Shown here: one piece after another, positions 59,468 to 64,000 of the stretch
How the letters are laid out: each line of letters opens with the position of its first letter
Position numbering within the stretch: the first letter of the stretch is position 1
NCBI GenBank assembly: GCA_015179025.1
Contig: WHUX01000013.1
Location: 496,001 to 560,000, forward strand
DNA length: 64,000 nt
Origin: Terfezia claveryi
Taxonomy: Eukaryota > Ascomycota > Pezizomycetes > Pezizales > Pezizaceae
Direction: 5' to 3'
Translations under genes and position numbers: made by a program
Notes under the pieces: generated by a model
What the model saw: only the letters and a program-made list of their open reading frames with translations
What the model was told of the DNA's origin: nothing
Database searches by the model: none

Positions 59468-61125
59468 ATTTCCAAGTTAACAGATACCATTGATAAACAT
59501 TTCCCTTTACAAGTAGTGGTGAGAAACATCGGGGTTCTCCCCGCGGAATCAATCCTATGTTTATAGATCTTCAGGAATGTTCTGATATGCGTTCTGGTCT
59601 AAAAAACCAACAAAACGCCCCTTTCAATCAAATGGTGAAAGGAAACTTGGCTTGTGCGCGCACGGGTGCGTTCTCGGATCCATTGGATTACTTAACTTTA
59701 GGGAAAGCGGAATCGGTCGGAGCTCCCTTCCAAGCATAAACTGAGAATGAAGACCCCCCCCCCCCTTCTCTCCCCTGACTTTCCATCAGATCAATGAATT
59801 TGCATGGGGAAGACAGGGGGCTCTTCATTCCCAGCGTATGCGTTACTTATAAGCTGACAAGGGACCCTCGAATCGCTAATGTCTCCGACAGCTTGGGCCC
59901 AAGGAGATCCAGAGGTTCCAACAAATTGGCGATGAGCGCGCCACTGATTCACGCGTCGAACACGGCACAATACGAGGCTCAAAATCTGGTCTGTGCACAT
60001 GCAGGGGGGGGAGGGCCTGGGGGAGAGAGGCTAGAGGGGAGGCCCCTAAAGTTCAGCTGGTGGAACGAATCAGATCACCTCCATATCGATCTTCTTGACT
60101 TAATTAGGTGAAGTCATTCGGTAATCAAACGAACCTGGTGTTCGGAGAGTTTCCATGTGTGCACGTGCCTGTTTATCGATATATCCAACGATAAAAACCT
60201 GAATTTGGATCTTAATACTCCACTAGTAACTGTCCAAAAAATATCGAGTTTAATTGGGAGATATGACTGGAGTTAATCTCCGCAAGTCAAATCCGTGCAC
60301 TGGATTGATATCACCGAACCAAAAAAGACCAAAGATTCCAAATAAGTCTGGGTGTGTTCCGCCTTTATGTACAGGAGCGTCATAGTGTAACAGTTATAAG
60401 CTCGTAGGGTATTCCGGTTTTGACTGGTGATTGCAGACGCTGCATAGACGACTCCGGAGCTTTCATTAATTGACTGCTCACATACATCTGAGATCTGACT
60501 CGCCAAGTTCTAAATCCGCCGTTAATGTCGCAGCTGCCCAATGTAGCGAGTCACAACAGGTCACGTACATTTTTGAAACTACTAACTACGTATATAGTGT
60601 CCTTTATTGTTTTTGTTGATATGCGGGCAGGACAGGTTGGCAGTAACACTAGCCAGCTGCGCAGAAACAAAAGGTTCAGTATTCGATGACAGCTGTTAGA
60701 TTTGTGAGATCGGTGGTAATAAACATCTAAAACGACAAGGAGATGCCAATATCTCTGGAAATGTCAGGACTAGGAAAAGTAAAAAAAATGAGATGTTCAG
60801 ATGTCCCCTTAACGAGATGATTTTTTGCAAAACTTGAATTGGTACAGAGTTCACGACGATGTTTGGTGCGCTAGAACCCTTCTCATGCTGACATTCCACA
60901 TGTCTACAAGTTTTCCATCACAACTCATTATCAATATTTGCGGTTATGCACTAGATAGAGAAGTCATCATAGAATTCAGCTTTACTAGAGGAAAATTAAA
61001 TAACTGGTGGCTAAAAGTCATACGATCATCAATCTTCGTCGCTGCTTTTCTAAGTTTCTAGCTAGTTAATAGGATAGCCTAGCCATACTGCCTGTCTCTA
61101 TGGCTCTCGTGATCATAAATCACAC
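59468..61125. other. Intergenic, no supported gene
   Basis: Frames at 59557-59739 and 59794-60111 (plus) are weak. The latter overlaps the possible duplicate of the 59.3-kb segment. A twelve-C run lies at 59755-59766. Confidence 0.35.
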
Positions 61126-61497
61126 CTAAAGGCTAACCACGACTTCCGGTCCAACGAGGTGCTTAGTCGAAGCCCGGCTAAGTGGGACAAATAAAGGGAC
61201 AAAAGGAAAAAAAAAAAAATAAAAAATAAAAAAAGCAAACCATGTGCCAACCTTTGACCCTCCTTTAGCACAACTTAGAGTCCGGTGCAACCTATAGGAA
61301 AGAGACGGCTGTGGGAGTTGAAGGGCCTCAAGCAAATCCATAGGATATCCCACTCTATAGCTGAATATGAATTGATAATTGGCAATGTAATTCCAATTAC
61401 TGCCACTGGTTGCCGGACAGCCGTTTCCTGTTAACAATGTCAAAGGTAAATCACTCTGCATGCAAGGGCTAACAAACTCCCAAATATCACAGCTCAT
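61126..61497 (-). CDS. Weak ORF, Cys-containing, unknown
   Basis: From ATG 61497-61495 the minus strand reads MSCDIWEFVSPCMQSDLPLT, then GNGCPATSGSNWNYIANYQF and YPMDLLEALQLPQPSLSY. A hydrophobic, Phe-rich tail follows that arises from an A-run on the plus strand and is probably not coding. The frame is also open upstream of the ATG, so it may be a 3' exon. No family recognised. Confidence 0.25.
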   Translation of the reverse strand: MSCDIWEFVSPCMQSDLPLTLLTGNGCPATSGSNWNYIANYQFIFSYRVGYPMDLLEALQLPQPSLSYRLHRTLSCAKGGSKVGTWFAFFIFYFFFFPFVPLFVPLSRASTKHLVGPEVVVSL

Positions 61498-64000
61498 AAA
61501 TTGACTTCTATTGTGTCTCAATATAGTAGTCGAGGACCAGCAGATCGATTGTGATGTCAAAGGGTTCTGCAGTCCCAGCTATCTTCGAAGCTATCCCATG
61601 CAGCTACTATAGATCTCCAGTCAATTGATTAGCTTCGTACAAGTTGGTTTTATACGAATCCATATGCTAAACTACACCCTTTGAGCAATGTAAAAGGTAT
61701 ACAACTTTTAGATTGGTTGCGTTCCTTAGCAAGCAGAGTGCATCAAGTATCCCCTTCGGAGCTTCATGTGAAGAACTTGCTGGAGATGCTAGTACATTAG
61801 ATGTACATTTCCACATGAGGCTATATTTGCACTTACGCAACTGAGATTAGTTTCACCAAATATAAGAATTGCAAGCTTGAATAAGTTTTACAGAATTGGC
61901 CTTGGTTGCAGTAAGATATATTTTCTGGACAAAGCTGAATCTGATAATGTTTCGACTTCTCAAACATTCGGGTACATGCTGTATGTACTCCGAGCGCAGC
62001 TACCCCTCAGCGAAACTATCGGTTCCAATGCCAAGTCTACATTGGGATGAGCAACAAGTCCTGGCAATTGTTGGTACTTCTATCTGCAGCCTACAGTACC
62101 GACCGATATACATCAACACCAAACTGGGAGTTAGTCAATCCGTTTATATACATACGTAGAAGGTACAAGCTTAAGTCCAGTCCCTGCGAGTTGCATGCAG
62201 CCTGCAGCATGCATGCATTTAGCGATACACTGCATGTTGGACCAGGAACCCCGCACGTGCCCCACAAAGCTTTTGAGTATATATAAGTATCGATAACGTC
62301 ACTAATAGAACACAGCCTATAGCTATGGAGGCATACCCCCATCTTACTCCACCCACCTGATACGGCTGTACATATACGGCTACCCATTGCAAACGCGGCA
62401 CAATATCAAATGGAAATGCAAAAAACACCGGGTTCCCAGTCTGTGGGGCAAGTCCCCGTTATACAGTTTCCATGGGGCGGCGCAGGTATAATTGTTCATT
62501 ATGCATATGGTCATTTGTCCGTGGGGCGTAGGTACCGGGAAGGACCTTGAAGATGATCTGCAACTCATATGTGAAGTATTAAAAAAGCAAACTGAACACA
62601 TATTGTGCATAAGCCATGTACTCTCTATTCTTTTTTCGCCAATCGCGAGTGAGGCATGAATGATAGACGTCGGTGATACTCTATATCTAATACTCTATTA
62701 CTGACCTTTATTACAATCCAGTATAGCCAAAGCCGTGCTATTGATATGCGATGCCAAAATGCCCGTCTATAGTTTCACACAGTACGTATCATATATCATG
62801 AAGGCAACCGCACAAAATCGAAATCTAAGATACATGAGCTACCGTAAGCCTCTGAAAGAATGTAAGTTGAGGAATCTAGCAACAGTACCTTTCCATATAG
62901 CATGGCTATGGTATTTGAGGAAAACAGTGTTCATCAGCCTTGTGAAGATGGAGTTGCATGACACTAATGTGAATAAGTTCAATGTCGTCCAAGAAAGCGT
63001 GGGGTCAAAAATTGGTAAACAAAAGTCCGACAACCGATACCACTCCCACGGGCTGGAAAAACAAAACACAAAAAATAGCAAATACTCCTCAGGGGCCAGG
63101 CATCAATACGCAGGGCCCACATTGCAGGAAAACGTCAATAGTTTTCACCTCACATCCCTCGCACACAAATTAGGCAATTCTCCATTTGATCCCTGATCGT
63201 TTTCTGCAAGCACTTACCTAAGTAAATGTAGTAGCTGTTGTTTGCCTTCCACACTTCTTAGCATAAATTTGATCTACATTATACTTCACACGAAGCTCTA
63301 ATTGTAAGACACCATATGCAGGCATGTCTATCGATACTACCTACGTAGATCATATCAATTCTGCTTTCAAGAAAATGTTTTAGATCACAACGTATAGTTC
63401 TCAGCAGCCACCCACCTTACAAGTCTCGGGATGTTACTCGCTGGAACAAATACCCGTAGATGTCATTTTTTATGAGCCATTGTAAATTCGGTGCCCGAGA
63501 GGGCGCACTAAAGATCAACAGCAGCATACCCATTTCCATCCCCCTCCTCCCTCTACCCACCACTCTATGCAGATGGATATCCATGCATGACAGTCGTGTG
63601 AGGGTTATCGTGATGAGCGCTGCCAACCTTGCCTAGGCTGCAATAGCTGGGGCCTGCATGCATGGCGTACTCAACCTTCTTTGTTCTACCAAGAGTGGCT
63701 GATAATCCGCCACGTAAGTCCAGGTGTAATTGTTGCTCAGGAACAGGCTTTCATGTATATATTTTCCATTCCAGATTCGGGTCTTTTCGGTTTTTCCGAT
63801 ACCCCATCGAATCCCTCTTAATCTCCATGTATATGTACATGTAGATATCCTTGCAATAAATGCAGTTGCTATCTCCTTGAAGGACCATCTCTAAATCAAC
63901 TGGGCCGAAGCGTGGCTTGTGCAAGAAGTCTTCGTTATGAGTTTCATATAGTACTTGTACACTAGTTATCACTGAGCGCGTTGGATCCATGAGATTCAAG
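61498..64000. other. Gene-poor right end
   Basis: The longest frame, 62735-63196 (plus, 153 codons), lacks an ATG at its start and any motif. I see no supported gene, RNA or repeat with termini up to the right edge. Confidence 0.35.

Noticed and set aside
62735..63196. 153-codon plus-strand frame near the right edge
   Set aside because: No ATG at its start, no motif and composition close to non-coding neighbours; too weak to call.

Overview
The window reads as a gene-sparse, repeat-rich stretch of a filamentous ascomycete (Pezizomycotina) nuclear genome. The basis is short spliceosomal introns (GTATGT or GTGAGTG donors, CTAAC/CTAAT branch sites), fungal-type proteins (a two-hotdog thioesterase, a mitochondrial Ser/Thr-rich protein, C2H2 factors), and Tad-like LINE, PIF/Harbinger and pogo/Tc1-like elements. 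There are no operons, CRISPR arrays, rRNA genes or convincing tRNAs. Genus is not determinable by eye.

Layout. 1-3 kb: the 3' end of an off-window gene and an intronless 370-aa orphan protein (minus strand). 3-15 kb: mostly mobile elements, namely two 5'-truncated LINE copies, a 410-bp TA-flanked MITE and a 1.83-kb foldback element. 15-18 kb: coding-like remnants and a C2H2 zinc-finger gene (plus strand). 19-26 kb: more elements of the 'TTGCTATA..CGGAC' terminal-repeat family, including a 1.26-kb TA-flanked unit, an inverted pair of coding remnants and a decayed Harbinger transposase. 29-34.5 kb: the only compact genic island, a long mitochondrial protein gene (minus) divergent from a thioesterase gene (plus) across a 523-bp shared promoter. 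34.8-41.3 kb: integrase-type and HTH transposon remnants, a zinc-finger gene fragment, a 672-bp LINE tail and a Tc1-like MITE. 45-54 kb: two intact or near-intact members of a three-exon zinc-finger family, a hAT-like MITE, a 59-bp LINE insertion, a second Harbinger fragment and a possible multi-exon gene. 54-64 kb: almost gene-free.

Three themes stand out. (1) A lineage-type zinc-finger family has three dispersed copies (36.8, 45.4 and 52.4 kb) with identical intron positions, one a fragment and one with an in-frame stop before a coding-like tail. (2) Four LINE insertions, each with a 12-15 bp target-site duplication, share a 3'-terminal stem-loop whose paired bases change in compensating ways. 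(3) Several TIR element families lack intact transposases and presumably depended on proteins encoded elsewhere. Apart from the divergent pair at 32.9-33.4 kb, nothing suggests that neighbouring genes work in one pathway.
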